From Streptomyces sp. P9-A2 (GTDB lineage: Bacteria > Actinomycetota > Actinomycetes > Streptomycetales > Streptomycetaceae): a stretch of DNA of 64,000 nucleotides. The notes beneath the pieces are model-generated. The model saw only the letters and a program-made list of their open reading frames with translations, was not told the DNA's origin and searched no databases. The stretch lies in NCBI RefSeq assembly GCF_036634175.1, contig NZ_JAZIFX010000001.1, forward strand, positions 4,774,001 through 4,838,000, written 5' to 3'. Both the position numbers and the translations under genes were made by a program. This document shows, piece after piece, positions 9,331 to 20,059 of the stretch. Numbering within the stretch: position 1 is the first letter of the stretch; every line of letters starts with the position of its first letter.

Positions 9331-9377
9331 CCTGCACTAACTTTTTGTAAGTACCCACTTTGAAGTAAGGTACTGGC
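9331..9377. promoter_or_regulatory. Divergent promoter with HxlR-type direct repeats
   Basis: The AT-rich 90-base gap between the two divergent genes has two imperfect direct repeats on the minus strand, GTACCTTACTTCAAAG and GTACTTACAAAAAG. This is a plausible binding site for the HxlR regulator. On the plus strand TAAGGT at 9366-9371 would place a start site near 9378, the GTG of the regulator, so its mRNA may be leaderless. This is inferred from pattern only. Confidence 0.5.
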
Positions 9378-9809
9378 GTGACGGTAAGTAAGAGTGTGTT
9401 CGCGCCTCCCGCACTGGCGTCCGGGCCCCTGCTGAGCGAGCGGGAGGCGATGTGCCCGCACCGCCTGGTCCTGGAGCATGTGACGAGCCGCTGGGGCGTA
9501 CTCGTACTGATCCGGCTCCAGGAGCGGTCCTACCGCTTCAGCGAGCTGCGCCGGGCGATCGGCAGGGTCAGCGAGAAAATGCTCACCCAGACCCTCCAGA
9601 CGCTGGAGCGCGACGGTCTCGTCCACCGTGACGCCAAACCGGTGATCCCGCCACGCGTCGACTACTCCCTCACCGGCCTGGGACACGAGGCCGCCGAACA
9701 GGTGTGCGCACTGGCCTCCTGGACCGAGCGGCGCATGGACGGTGTACTGGCCGCCCGCCAGGCGTACGACGAGGCTCGGCGCGCGGACGGTGAGGCCCGG
9801 CCGCTCTGA
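9378..9809 (+). CDS. HxlR family transcriptional regulator
   Basis: A 143-residue winged-helix repressor of the HxlR (DUF24) family. Cys27 in MCPHRLV may be a redox-sensing residue, as known for members such as YodB. The winged helix runs from LEHVTSRWGVLVL through MLTQTLQTLERDGLVHR and the wing VPPRVDYSLT-like segment. The GTG start has almost no leader. Divergence from the NmrA-type reductase suggests it represses that gene, and itself, in response to quinone or electrophile stress. Confidence 0.9.
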   Translation: MTVSKSVFAPPALASGPLLSEREAMCPHRLVLEHVTSRWGVLVLIRLQERSYRFSELRRAIGRVSEKMLTQTLQTLERDGLVHRDAKPVIPPRVDYSLTGLGHEAAEQVCALASWTERRMDGVLAARQAYDEARRADGEARPL

Positions 9810-9871
9810 AGCGTCCGGGCCTCGTGCGGGGCGTGCGGGTCGCTCTGCGTGCGACCGCCCCTGAGCGGCCG
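9798..9871. terminator. Bidirectional hairpin between convergent genes
   Basis: The hxlR-type gene and korB converge here. A 9-bp outer stem (9798-9806 with 9863-9871) encloses an inner GGTCGC/GCGACC stem with flanking GGGG/CCCC. The position fits a shared terminator. Confidence 0.6.
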
Positions 9872-9890
9872 TACCGCCTCGGGCGACTGC

Positions 9891-10995
<1,105 letters not shown>

Positions 10996-11003
<8 letters not shown>

Positions 11004-12927
11004 CGATGGCCTCCTTCAGTACCTCGGCGAGTTGCTCCGCCTTGAACGGCATGCCGTTGACCTGGTTGTGGGAGTGGGCGTCGACCAGGTACTTCGCCCG
11101 GATCAGGGTGGCGAGCTGGCCGAGATTCATCTCTGGTACGACCACCTTCTCGTAACGCTTCAGAACCTCCCCCAGATTCCGCGGGAAGGGGTTGATGTGG
11201 TGCAGATGGGCCTGCGCGATCGCGCCCCCTGCGCCCCTGATGCGCCGTACGGCCGCGGTGATGGGCCCGTAGGTGGATCCCCAGCCGAGCACGAGCACCC
11301 TGGCGTCGCCGTCCGCGTCGTCGACCTCCAGATCGGGGACGTCGACGCCGTCGATCTTCGCCTGCCGGGTGCGCACCATGAAGTCGTGGTTGGCCGGGTC
11401 GTACGAGATGTTGCCCGTGCCGTCCTGCTTCTCGATGCCGCCGATCCGGTGCTCCAGGCCCGGTGTGCCCGGGATCGCCCACGGCCGGGCCAGCGTCCGC
11501 GGGTCCCGCTGGTACGGCCAGAACACCTCGGTGCCGTCGTCCATCGTGTGGTTGGGGCCCTGCGCGAACCGCACTCTCAGATCCGGCAACTCCTCCGTGT
11601 CCGGGATGCGCCACGGTTCGCTGCCGTTGGCCAGATAGCCGTCGGAGAGCAGGAAGACCGGCGTCCGGTACGTCAACGCGATCCGGGCCGCCTCGATCGC
11701 GGCGTCGAAGCAGTCGGCCGGTGTGCGCGGCGCGACCACCGGGACCGGGGCCTCGCCGTTGCGCCCGTACATCGCCTGGAGCAGGTCCGCCTGCTCGGTC
11801 TTGGTGGGCAGACCCGTGGACGGGCCGCCGCGCTGGATGTCCACGATCAGCAGCGGCAGCTCCAACGACACCGCGAGCCCGATCGTCTCGGACTTCAGCG
11901 CCACCCCCGGCCCCGACGTCGTCGTCACGGCCAGCGAACCTCCGAAGGCCGCCCCCAGCGCGGCGCCGATGCCGGCGATCTCGTCCTCGGCCTGGAAGGT
12001 CCGCACACCGAAGTTCTTGTGCCGGCTCAGCTCGTGCAGGATGTCCGACGCCGGTGTGATCGGGTACGACCCCAGGAACAGCGGCAGGTCCGCCTGCCGG
12101 GACGCCGCGATCAGCCCGTACGCCAGGGCCAGGTTGCCGGAGATGTTGCGGTACACGCCCGGCGGGAACGCCGCGGCGGCCGGAGCCACCTCGTAGGAGA
12201 CGGCGAAGTCCTCCGTCGTCTCCCCGAAGTTCCAGCCCGCGCGGTACGCGGCGATGTTGGCCGCCGCGATGTCCGGCTTCTTGGCGAACTTCGAGGTCAG
12301 GAACCTCTCCGTGCCCTCGGTCGGCCGGTGGTACATCCAGCTCAGCAGACCGAGCGCGAACATGTTCTTGCTGCGCTCGGCTTCCTTGCGGGTGAGGTCG
12401 AACTCCCTCAGGGCCTCGACCGTCAGCGTCGTCAGCGGCACCGGATGGAGGCTGTAGCCGTCGAGCGAGCCGTCCTCCAACGGGTTGCTCGCGTAGCCGA
12501 CCTTTTGCAGCGCCCGCTTGGTGAACTCGTCCGTGTTGACGATGATCTCCGCGCCACGGGGCAGATCCCCGATGTTCGCCTTCAGAGCGGCCGGGTTCAT
12601 CGCCACCAGCACGTTCGGCGCGTCACCGGGGGTGAGGATGTCGTGGTCGGCGAAGTGGAGCTGGAAGGACGAGACACCCGGCAGGGTGCCGGCCGGGGCG
12701 CGGATCTCGGCGGGGAAGTTCGGCAGGGTCGACAGGTCGTTGCCGAAGGAGGCCGTCTCCGAGGTGAAGCGGTCACCGGTGAGCTGCATACCGTCACCCG
12801 AGTCCCCCGCGAACCTGATGATCACCCGGTCCAGGCGGCGGACGTCCTTCCCGCCCGCCGCTTTGCGCTGCTCTCCTAGGACTGTTCCGTCGGTCTGCTC
12901 CGCTGGGCTGCTGACCTGGCTGGTCAC
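10996..12927 (-). CDS. korA: 2-oxoglutarate:ferredoxin oxidoreductase, fused gamma/alpha subunit
   Basis: A 643-residue subunit in which the gamma domain (about residues 30-215, beginning RVIIRFAGDSGDGMQ) is fused to the alpha pyrimidine-binding domain (about 220-450, GNLALAYGLIAASRQ onward) and a transketolase C-like part. This fusion is standard for actinobacterial KorA. The GTG at 12927 has GAGGAGG upstream. With KorB it gives a CoA-dependent, ferredoxin-reducing bypass of the 2-oxoglutarate dehydrogenase step. Proximity to the partial complex I operon is discussed under findings. Confidence 0.96.
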
Positions 12928-13309
12928 TGAACTGGACCTCCTCGAGGGCGGCTGTCCGGGACCGCCCTCCCGCGGGCCGTCCCTGGATCAACCCTACGTC
13001 CGTAAGGGTCGCCTTCCTCGGGTCATTCGCATCTTGGACACGACTTCGCGACGTCCCGCGGGACGTCGGCACGACGTTCGGACACCGACGTGTCCCGCCT
13101 CCTGCCCGGATTCCCCCTGGTCGCCGACCCACCGGCTCCTGTCCTCCAGGACGTCCCCCGCCCGCCGACGGTTCAACTGGCGCCCGCTGACGTCGGCCGT
13201 GCCCTGCCACCGTCACTCGAAGGTGGGTCGGGGGATTCCGGTGCAGGGACGCGGGGGGCGTGGGGTGCAGGGTCGCGGGGCGCGGGATTCAGGCCAGGGG
13301 AACGGGTGC
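12928..13309. other. Intergenic region between korA and the response regulator gene
   Basis: 382 bases between a start (korA) and a stop (response regulator), both minus strand. It should hold the korAB promoter next to korA. GACGTCCCGCGGGACGTC at 13053-13070 is an 18-base perfect palindrome about 125 bases upstream of the korA start and could be an operator. The 13230-13300 part is GGGG-rich, with no gene that I can support. Confidence 0.45.
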
Positions 13310-13981
13310 TCAGGAGTTGAGGTAGGTGAGGACGGCGAGCACCCGGCGGTGGTCGCCGTTGCTCGGGGAGAGCCCCAGCTTCAGGAAGATGTTGCTGACG
13401 TGCTTCTCCACGGCTCCGTCGCTCACCACCAGCTGCCGGGCGATCGCCGAGTTCGTCCGCCCCTCGGCCATCAGTCCCAGGACCTCCCGCTCACGCGGGG
13501 TGAGTCCCGCGAGAACGTCCTGCTTGCGGCTGCGGCCGAGCAACTGCGCCACCACCTCGGGGTCCAGCGCCGTACCGCCCTCGGCCACCCGCACCACCGC
13601 GTCCACGAACTCCCGCACCTCGGCCACCCGGTCCTTGAGCAGGTAGCCGATGCCCCGGCTGGAACCGGCGAGCAGTTCCGTGGCGTAGCGCTCCTCCACG
13701 TACTGCGACAGCACCAGCACCCCGACACCCGGATGCGCCTTGCGCAGCTGGACGGCGGCCCGCACCCCCTCGTCGGTGTGCGTCGGCGGCATCCGGACGT
13801 CGGCCACCACGACGTCCGGCAGCTCCCCCTGATCGTTCAGCTCGGTGACCGTCTTGATCAGCGCGTCACCGTCGCCGACCCCGGCCACGACATCGAGGCC
13901 CCGGTCGGTCAGCAGCCGGGTCAGGCCCTCCCGCAGCAGCACTGAATCCTCGGCGATGACCACACGCACCTTGTTCTCCAT
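13310..13981 (-). CDS. NarL/LuxR-family response regulator
   Basis: A 223-residue regulator. The receiver domain has acidic Glu11/Asp12, phospho-acceptor Asp61 (VVADVRMPP) and Lys116 (LLKD). A LuxR-type helix-turn-helix occupies about residues 150-213, LTPREREVLGLMAEG to VEKHVSNIFLKL. The ATG at 13981 is used because it gives the canonical start MENKVRVVIAEDS. The tandem sensor kinases upstream have no regulator gene of their own, so one or both probably signal to this protein. The regulator is separated from them by 420 bases and likely has its own promoter. Confidence 0.93.
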   Translation of the reverse strand: MENKVRVVIAEDSVLLREGLTRLLTDRGLDVVAGVGDGDALIKTVTELNDQGELPDVVVADVRMPPTHTDEGVRAAVQLRKAHPGVGVLVLSQYVEERYATELLAGSSRGIGYLLKDRVAEVREFVDAVVRVAEGGTALDPEVVAQLLGRSRKQDVLAGLTPREREVLGLMAEGRTNSAIARQLVVSDGAVEKHVSNIFLKLGLSPSNGDHRRVLAVLTYLNS

Positions 13982-14259
13982 AATCCCTCGGCCCCCACGC
14001 CCCTCCTCCGCGCCCGCCCGTACGGCGGGCCCGGCTGACGGGGACCAGCATCCCAGCATCCGGTGGGCGATGCGGAGAGACGTGGAAGGGAGGTCTTCGC
14101 GGGCAGGGGCACACACACCGGTCGCAGGGCCCCTCTCCCGGCACGGGGAAGGGGCACTTCCCGGCACAGGAGTGTGTGCGGGTACGGGCCCACCGCCCCT
14201 ACCCGCACACCTGTCGGTCGCTTCCGCGTCGTCAGCCGCCGCTCACTCGCTCATCCTTT

Positions 14260-14307
14260 GCCCTGTTGCCCTGTTGCCCTGTTGCCCTGTTGCCCTGTTG
14301 CCCTGTT
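14260..14307. repeat. Six tandem copies of an 8-bp unit
   Basis: The 420-base gap between the response regulator and the first kinase contains six perfect copies of GCCCTGTT, followed at about 14338-14364 by short GATGTGC/GATGTGCT repeats. Such tracts vary in copy number by slippage. The 8-base unit is not a multiple of three and no gene spans it. I see nothing else in the gap apart from the expected promoter just upstream of the regulator at 13982-14060. Confidence 0.9.
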
Positions 14308-14401
14308 GGCCGACTGACCGGTCGACCTGTTGGCCTGCCGATGTGCCGATGTGCTGATGTGCTGACCGCGAACTTGCTCACCCACCGGCGAGCTCACCCG
14401 G

Positions 14402-15787
14402 TCACCGCGTCCGCTCCGCCCGCCAGGGCAGTTCCGCCGTCACCCGGGTCGGGCCGCCGGCCGGTGAGTCGACCACCAGGATTCCGTCCACCGCGCCCAG
14501 CCGCTCCGCGAGACCGGCGAGTCCGGAACCCTCGGACACGTCGGCGCCACCCACGCCGTTGTCCTCGACCTGCACCATCAGCCGGTTCTCCGTCCGCCAC
14601 ACCTCCACGGTCGCCCGGGTCGCCCGCGCGTGCTTGCTGATGTTCTGCAGCAGCTCCGAGACCGTGAAGTACGCGATGCCCTCGATCGCCGGCGCCGGGC
14701 GCTCCGTCAGATCCACCTCCACCTGTACCGGGACCGTGCACCGGGAGGCGACCGACGACAGTGCCGCGTCGAGACCCCGGTCGGTCAGCACGGCCGGGTG
14801 GATGCCGCGGGCCAGGTCCCGCAGCTCCTGCAGTGCCGTCTTCACCTCGCCGTGCGCCTCTTCGACCATGTGGGCCGCGCTCTGTGGGTCCTCCCTCAGT
14901 TTCTCCTTCGCCAGCCCCAGGTCCATGGCCAGCGCCACCAGCCGGGCCTGCGCCCCGTCGTGCAGATCGCGCTCGATGCGCCGCAGGTCCGCCGCCGCCG
15001 TGTCCACCACGGCGCCCCGGTCGGACTCCAGCTCGACCACCCGCGTCGCCAGCCGCGACGGCCCGAGCAGCCCGTGCACCAGCAGCCGGTCCACCATGGT
15101 CAGCGCCCGCACGATCCACGGCGTGGCGATGGTGAACAGCAGTCCGATCAGCGCGGTCACCGTGATCTCGAACGGGTTGTCCAGATAGATCTGGTGCTGC
15201 CCGTCGCCGTACAGCTGTATCCCGCCTTGGCCGGCGTACATCGGGAACACCCAGAACCACAGGGGGTAGGTCAGCAGCGACCAGCCGATCGACCAGACGG
15301 TCACCGCGACGCTGAAGGCGAACACCGCCCACGGCAGGTGCAGTACCGCGTACAGCAGCGACCGCCACGAGGCACCGCTCTTCAGCACCGCCCCCATCCA
15401 GGCCACGAACCCCTGACGCTTCATCCGCAGCGGCTCCGGCTCGGCCACGTCCAGGCCCAGCAGCCCTCGCGCCCGCATCCGCTCCAGCGCACCGAACCCG
15501 CGGCATCCGGCGAGCCCGGCGGCCAGCACCGGTACGCCGAGGAACGTCACCAGCAGACCGGCTCCCAGCGACACCATCGTGACCGCGTAGGTGAAGAGCA
15601 GAACGCTGATCGGCAGACTCAGCAGGACGTACACCAGCTCGCGCCAGGTCCGTCCCTCGACCGGCGCCCGCAGCACGGCCGGCACCCGGTGCCGCCGTTC
15701 ATCGGCCCTCCCGGAGCCGCCGGTACTCCCGGGGTGCCCGGTGGGCGTGCTGTAGAGCCCGTAGCCCTGTCCGTACTCGGTGGCCAT
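14402..15787 (-). CDS. Sensor histidine kinase (HisKA_3), paralogue 1
   Basis: A 461-residue membrane kinase. Four hydrophobic segments within residues ~50-230 form the actinobacterial Sensor domain. His276 in RIERDLHDGAQARL is the phospho-acceptor of the HisKA_3 dimerisation helix. The HATPase_c domain follows, with N box SELLQNISKH and G box DNGVGGADVSEGSGLAGL. It differs from the next kinase mainly by an N-terminal extension and an extra Gln/Tyr-rich loop near residues 185-205. The partner is probably the NarL-type regulator downstream. The stimulus is unknown. Confidence 0.93.
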   Translation of the reverse strand: MATEYGQGYGLYSTPTGHPGSTGGSGRADERRHRVPAVLRAPVEGRTWRELVYVLLSLPISVLLFTYAVTMVSLGAGLLVTFLGVPVLAAGLAGCRGFGALERMRARGLLGLDVAEPEPLRMKRQGFVAWMGAVLKSGASWRSLLYAVLHLPWAVFAFSVAVTVWSIGWSLLTYPLWFWVFPMYAGQGGIQLYGDGQHQIYLDNPFEITVTALIGLLFTIATPWIVRALTMVDRLLVHGLLGPSRLATRVVELESDRGAVVDTAAADLRRIERDLHDGAQARLVALAMDLGLAKEKLREDPQSAAHMVEEAHGEVKTALQELRDLARGIHPAVLTDRGLDAALSSVASRCTVPVQVEVDLTERPAPAIEGIAYFTVSELLQNISKHARATRATVEVWRTENRLMVQVEDNGVGGADVSEGSGLAGLAERLGAVDGILVVDSPAGGPTRVTAELPWRAERTR

Positions 15788-15946
15788 CGACGTCGTCCTT
15801 CTCCTCGTCCGGCGGCTGTGCTGTCGTATCCACAGGCTCCTCCGCAGCAGGCCGGTGGACCATGGAGCACGTCGCAGTCTTGGACGGGGGGTTTTCCCTA
15901 CCTCCGACCGGGGTGGGCGGCCGTGCGGGGGTCGTGCCGGGCGCGG

Positions 15947-17173
15947 TTACGTGGCCGGCCGTACGGAGTTCCGCGTGGGCGCGGGCGTACGCGTGTCCTC
16001 GGCGAGGACGCCGGAACGGTCCCGCCACGGCAGCTCCGCCGTCACCGTCGTAGGGCCGCCCTCCGGCGACTCCACGACGAACAGACCGTCGACCGCGCCC
16101 AGCCGGTCCGCGAGACCCCGCATCCCCGTGCCCCCGTCCAGGCTCGCGCCGCCGTGGCCGTCGTCCTCCACCTGGATGAGCAGGCGGCCCTCCGAACGCC
16201 ACACCTCGACCGAGGCCGTACGCGCCGCACTGTGCTTGCTGACGTTCTGCAGCAGCTCGGAGACGGTGAAGTAGGCGATGCCCTCGATGGCCGCGGCCGG
16301 CCGCTCGGTGAGATCGACCGTCACCCTCACCGGCACCGTGCAGCGCGAGGCGACCGACGACAGTGCCGCGTCGAGACCCCGGTCGGTCAGCACGGCCGGG
16401 TGGATGCCGCGGGCCAGGTCCCGCAGCTCCTGCAACGCCAGTTTCACCTCACCGTGCGCCTCCTCGACCATCGACGCCGCCGCGTCGGGATCCTCCAGCA
16501 GTTTCTCCTTGGCCAGGCCCAGCCCCATGGCCAGGTTGACCAGCCGGGCCTGCGCGCCGTCGTGCAGGTCGCGCTCGATCCGCCGCAGGTCCGCCGCGGC
16601 CGTGTCGACCACGACACCCCGGTCGGACTCCAGCTCGGCTATGCGCCGCTCCAGTTCGTCGGACGGCGACAGCAGGCCGCGCACCATCGCCCGGTCCGCG
16701 TTGGCCAGCCCCCGCGCGATGAACGGCAGTACCGGCCACAGCACGAACAGCGAGACCAGCGTGATGGTGAAGGTGACGATGCCCCACGGCAGGCGTATCA
16801 CCTCGTACAGCGCCGTGCGCCAGCCCACCGGGTCCTTCAGCGCCATCCACAGCCGCGGCAGGAACCCTCCGGCCCCGTGCAGCGGCAGCCGGCTCGGTTC
16901 CTCCACCCGCACCCCGAGCAGCGCCCTGGCCCGCGCCCGCTCCCCCCTGCCCAGCAACCGCGTCCCCACCAGACCGGCCGCGAGCAGCGGGAACCCGACC
17001 ACCGTGACGGTCAGTCCGAGCCCCAGGAGCAGCACGGTCACGACATAGGTGAAGCCCACCAGCGACACCGGAAGGTTCGCCAGGAGATGGGCGATCTCCT
17101 TCCAGGTGTGCCGGTCGTAGGCGAAACGCGCAGGTGGTGGACGATCGGCGGGAGAAGGGAAGGGTTCGGTCAT
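15947..17173 (-). CDS. Sensor histidine kinase (HisKA_3), paralogue 2
   Basis: A 408-residue kinase with the same layout as its downstream neighbour: four membrane segments in residues ~25-155, His204 in RIERDLHDGAQARL, and an HATPase_c domain with SELLQNVSKH and GTGMRGLADRLGAVDG. The long block from DRGLDAALSSVASRCTVPV to the C-terminus is nearly identical in the two proteins, so they arose by tandem duplication. The ATG at 17173 gives MTEPFPSPAD. It is divergent from nuoA (168 bases between the two starts), which makes control of the nuo operon by this system worth considering. Confidence 0.93.
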   Translation of the reverse strand: MTEPFPSPADRPPPARFAYDRHTWKEIAHLLANLPVSLVGFTYVVTVLLLGLGLTVTVVGFPLLAAGLVGTRLLGRGERARARALLGVRVEEPSRLPLHGAGGFLPRLWMALKDPVGWRTALYEVIRLPWGIVTFTITLVSLFVLWPVLPFIARGLANADRAMVRGLLSPSDELERRIAELESDRGVVVDTAAADLRRIERDLHDGAQARLVNLAMGLGLAKEKLLEDPDAAASMVEEAHGEVKLALQELRDLARGIHPAVLTDRGLDAALSSVASRCTVPVRVTVDLTERPAAAIEGIAYFTVSELLQNVSKHSAARTASVEVWRSEGRLLIQVEDDGHGGASLDGGTGMRGLADRLGAVDGLFVVESPEGGPTTVTAELPWRDRSGVLAEDTRTPAPTRNSVRPAT

Positions 17174-17340
17174 GTGTCATAGCGTGCACGGCCACGGATG
17201 CCCACGCCATGAGGTGGACCCCTGATATCCACTGGGGAAATCCCCACCCCCCCGTGCCAGGGGATGACAGGCTGCTTACGGGGCACTTATCAGGGCCTAG
17301 ACTCCCGTGCGTGCAGATCGTCGAACAGCGAGGGGCGGAC

Positions 17341-17844
17341 GTGCGGCAACCGACCGGCGTCGATCCGACCGACTTCGACCCGACCGGCGTCGATCCGACA
17401 GGCTTCGGCGCGGCCCGCTTCGGCATGACCGGCGGCGATCCGGCTGCCGCGATCGCTTCGCACCAGGTCGCGGCGGCAGACTACTTCCAGGCGTACTCGG
17501 TCGTCGGACTGCTCGCCGTCGTCGGCGTGCTGTTCGTCGCGTTCGCCTTCGGCGCGGGACGCCTGTTGCGGCCGGTGGTGCCCACGCCCGAGAAGCTCAT
17601 GACGTACGAGTGCGGAGTCGACCCCGTCGGCGAGGGCTGGGCCCACACCCAGGTCCGCTACTACGTCTACGCCTTCCTCTACGTGATCTTCGCTGTCGAC
17701 TCGATCTTCCTCTTCCCCTGGGCGACCGTCTTCGCCGCCGACGGCTACGGCGCGACCACGCTCGTGGAGATGTTCATCTTCCTCGGCTTCCTCGCCGTGG
17801 GCCTGCTGTACGCATACAAGAAGGGCGTCCTGACATGGACGTGA
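17341..17844 (+). CDS. nuoA: NADH-quinone oxidoreductase subunit A
   Basis: A small membrane subunit at the junction of the complex I arms, with three transmembrane helices (about residues 45-67, 100-122 and 130-152 of this model) and the family motif TYECGVDP. The GTG at 17341 is preceded by GAGGGGCGG; the frame also has a GTG at 17311 and an ATG at 17425. The region before the ATG encodes an odd repeat, [17 protein letters not shown], so the true start may be the ATG, which would give 139 residues, close to the usual family length. It is the first gene of a ten-gene operon. Confidence 0.85.
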   Translation: MRQPTGVDPTDFDPTGVDPTGFGAARFGMTGGDPAAAIASHQVAAADYFQAYSVVGLLAVVGVLFVAFAFGAGRLLRPVVPTPEKLMTYECGVDPVGEGWAHTQVRYYVYAFLYVIFAVDSIFLFPWATVFAADGYGATTLVEMFIFLGFLAVGLLYAYKKGVLTWT

Positions 17845-18569
17845 CCCACACCCACTCACCGGCCGCCGCCACCCCGCCGGGCGCGGGATCGGGTTCGGCC
17901 CCGGCCCCGGGCCCGGGTTCCGGACCGGTGCTGCTGCCCGAGCCCGTCGTGCTCCCCGCCGAGGGCAGCGGAAAGCTCGGCGCGCTCGCCCGGCTCGCCC
18001 CCGAGCCGATGAAGGTGATCCTCAACTGGGGCCGCCGCTACTCCCTCTGGGTCTTCAACTTCGGCCTCGCCTGCTGCGCGATCGAGTTCATCGCCGCGTC
18101 GATGGCCCGCCACGACTTCATCCGCCTCGGCGTCATCCCCTTCGCACCGGGACCACGCCAGGCCGATCTGATGATCGTCTCCGGAACGGTCACGGACAAG
18201 ATGGCACCCGCGGTGAAGCGTCTGTACGAGCAGATGCCCGAGCCGAAGTACGTCATCTCCTTCGGCGCGTGCAGCAACTGCGGCGGACCGTACTGGGACT
18301 CCTACTCCGTCACCAAGGGCGTCGACCAGATCATCCCGGTCGACGTCTACGTTCCCGGCTGCCCGCCGCGGCCCGAAGCGCTGCTCCAGGGGATCCTGAA
18401 ACTCCAGGAGAAGATCGCGCGGGAGTCGCTGGGGGAGCGGTACGGGTCCGGTGGGCGAGGCGCTTCGGCGACGGCACTGCAGAGCGGGCTGGTGAAGCCG
18501 CCGACGCCGGGCGAGTCCGGTGCGGTGCGGTCCGGTGCGGTGAAACCCGGCCGGGAGGAGGACCGATGA
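17835..18569 (+). CDS. nuoB: NADH-quinone oxidoreductase subunit B
   Basis: The 244-residue subunit that carries the terminal cluster N2. Ligand cysteines are in [15 protein letters not shown] and PGCPPRP. The family core spans about residues 50-200. An Ala/Gly/Pro-rich N-terminal extension of ~45 residues and a charged C-terminal tail are added. Its ATG lies within the end of nuoA (10-base overlap). NuoB normally binds quinone together with NuoD, but no nuoD follows in this operon. Confidence 0.95.
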   Translation: MDVTHTHSPAAATPPGAGSGSAPAPGPGSGPVLLPEPVVLPAEGSGKLGALARLAPEPMKVILNWGRRYSLWVFNFGLACCAIEFIAASMARHDFIRLGVIPFAPGPRQADLMIVSGTVTDKMAPAVKRLYEQMPEPKYVISFGACSNCGGPYWDSYSVTKGVDQIIPVDVYVPGCPPRPEALLQGILKLQEKIARESLGERYGSGGRGASATALQSGLVKPPTPGESGAVRSGAVKPGREEDR

Positions 18570-20059
18570 CCGCGGTCGGCTGGCTACCCGCCGACGCCGA
18601 GGAACTGTTCGGTACGGAGGCCACGGCCGAGGAGTCGTACGACGTCCTCACCGTCGATGTCCCGCCCGCCTCATGGCTCCCGGCCCTGGAGACCGCGCGC
18701 GACCGGCTCGGCTGCACGTACTTCGACTGGTTGAGCGCGGTCGACGAGCCCGGCACGGGCTTCCGCGTCGCCGCCCACGTCGTGGCCCTCTCCCCGGTAC
18801 GGCGGCTGCTCCTGCGTACGACCGTCCCGCACGAGGCCCCGACGCTGCCCTCCGCGGTGGGCGTCTACGCGGGGGCCGCCTGGCACGAGCGCGAGACGCA
18901 CGAGATGTTCGGCGTCGACTTCACCGGCCACCCCGCACTCGACCCCCTGCTCCTGCCGGACACCTTCGAGGGCCACCCCCTGCGCAAGGACTTCGTCCTC
19001 GCCGCCCGCGTGGCCAAGGCCTGGCCCGGTGCCAAGGAACCCGGCGAGTCCGAACACGGCGGCCCCAAGCGCCGCCAGATGCTTCCCCCGGGGGTTCCCG
19101 ATCCCAACGAGTGGGGCCCCCTGAAGGGCCAACTCCCTCCGGCCCCGTCCCGTCCGGCCCGGGGCGCGGGCCGGACGGCCACCGGCACCGGACCCGCCGC
19201 AGGACGAGCACCCGGCGACCGTCCGCGCCGAACCCGTACGGCGGCCGAGGGCTCCGCGAGCCAGTCCGCACCCGCGGGGGCGGAGGGCGAGAGCCGTCCC
19301 GCACCGCCGCCGCGCCGGAACCGTACGGCGGCCGAGGGCTCCGCGAGTCGGCAGGTCGCGCCCGCCCCCGAGTCCCCGGCCGCCGACGCCGTGGCACAGC
19401 CCGGGACGCCCCCGCCGGCCGCGCCCCGGACGCGCCGTTCCCGGAGCGCGAGCGAGGGCTCGGCATCCCAGCGCGAGCGGTCGACGGCAGCCGCGTCCGG
19501 GACGTCCGAAGAGGCGGAAAGGGCCGCGGAAGACACCATCGCCTCTGCTCCCGCCCCCGATTCCGCTCCCGCCCCCGGTCTCGCCCCCGGCCCCGGCACC
19601 GACACACCCGAAGTGCCGGCCGTCGGACGCCGTACCCGAAGTGCATCCGAAGGCTCCGCAAGCCGTCCGGCCACGCCGCCGGACACGACCGGGACGCCGG
19701 ACACGACCGGGACGCCGGACACGACCGGGACGCCGGACACGACCGGGACGCCGGACACGACCGGGACGTCAAAAGAGGCGGAGAAGCCGGACCGGACCGG
19801 AGCATCGGGCATCAAGCCCTCCATCGCACCGCGCAGCCCGGACGCCCCCTGGCACAACGCCCGCCCGGCCCATGCCGAGCCCGAGGCCGACGCGGCGGGT
19901 GAAGCCGAACCCGAACCCGACGCGGCAGGTGACCCTGAGCCCGAGGCCGAAGCGCAGACCGAACCCGAGTCCGCCCCGGCCCCTGACCAGGGCCCCGACC
20001 CGGACCCGGGTTCCTCGGGCCCTGCGGCCCCCGGTACCCCCTCAGGAGGCCCGCGGTGA
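18566..20059 (+). CDS. nuoC: NuoC-type subunit with a long low-complexity tail
   Basis: 497 residues, more than twice the usual NuoC length (~180-250 in stand-alone forms). Residues ~20-185 are the 30-kDa subunit domain, with [18 protein letters not shown] at 106-123 and GHPLRKDF at 136-143. From ~190 onward the chain is Pro/Ala/Glu-rich and disordered. It holds four copies of a basic motif, RxRxAxEGSAS, at about 221-232, 250-261, 290-301 and 355-366, and five DTTGTP units at 373-402. The tail is not NuoD. The ATG overlaps nuoB by 4 bases, and the stop overlaps nuoH. Confidence 0.9.
   Translation: MTAVGWLPADAEELFGTEATAEESYDVLTVDVPPASWLPALETARDRLGCTYFDWLSAVDEPGTGFRVAAHVVALSPVRRLLLRTTVPHEAPTLPSAVGVYAGAAWHERETHEMFGVDFTGHPALDPLLLPDTFEGHPLRKDFVLAARVAKAWPGAKEPGESEHGGPKRRQMLPPGVPDPNEWGPLKGQLPPAPSRPARGAGRTATGTGPAAGRAPGDRPRRTRTAAEGSASQSAPAGAEGESRPAPPPRRNRTAAEGSASRQVAPAPESPAADAVAQPGTPPPAAPRTRRSRSASEGSASQRERSTAAASGTSEEAERAAEDTIASAPAPDSAPAPGLAPGPGTDTPEVPAVGRRTRSASEGSASRPATPPDTTGTPDTTGTPDTTGTPDTTGTPDTTGTSKEAEKPDRTGASGIKPSIAPRSPDAPWHNARPAHAEPEADAAGEAEPEPDAAGDPEPEAEAQTEPESAPAPDQGPDPDPGSSGPAAPGTPSGGPR
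19681..19770 (+). repeat. Five tandem 18-bp units inside nuoC
   Basis: The unit starts GGACACGACCGGGACGCC and is repeated five times, exactly except for one C-to-T change in the last copy. Each unit encodes DTTGTP in frame. Near-perfect identity at the DNA level points to recent expansion or contraction by slippage. Confidence 0.92.
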
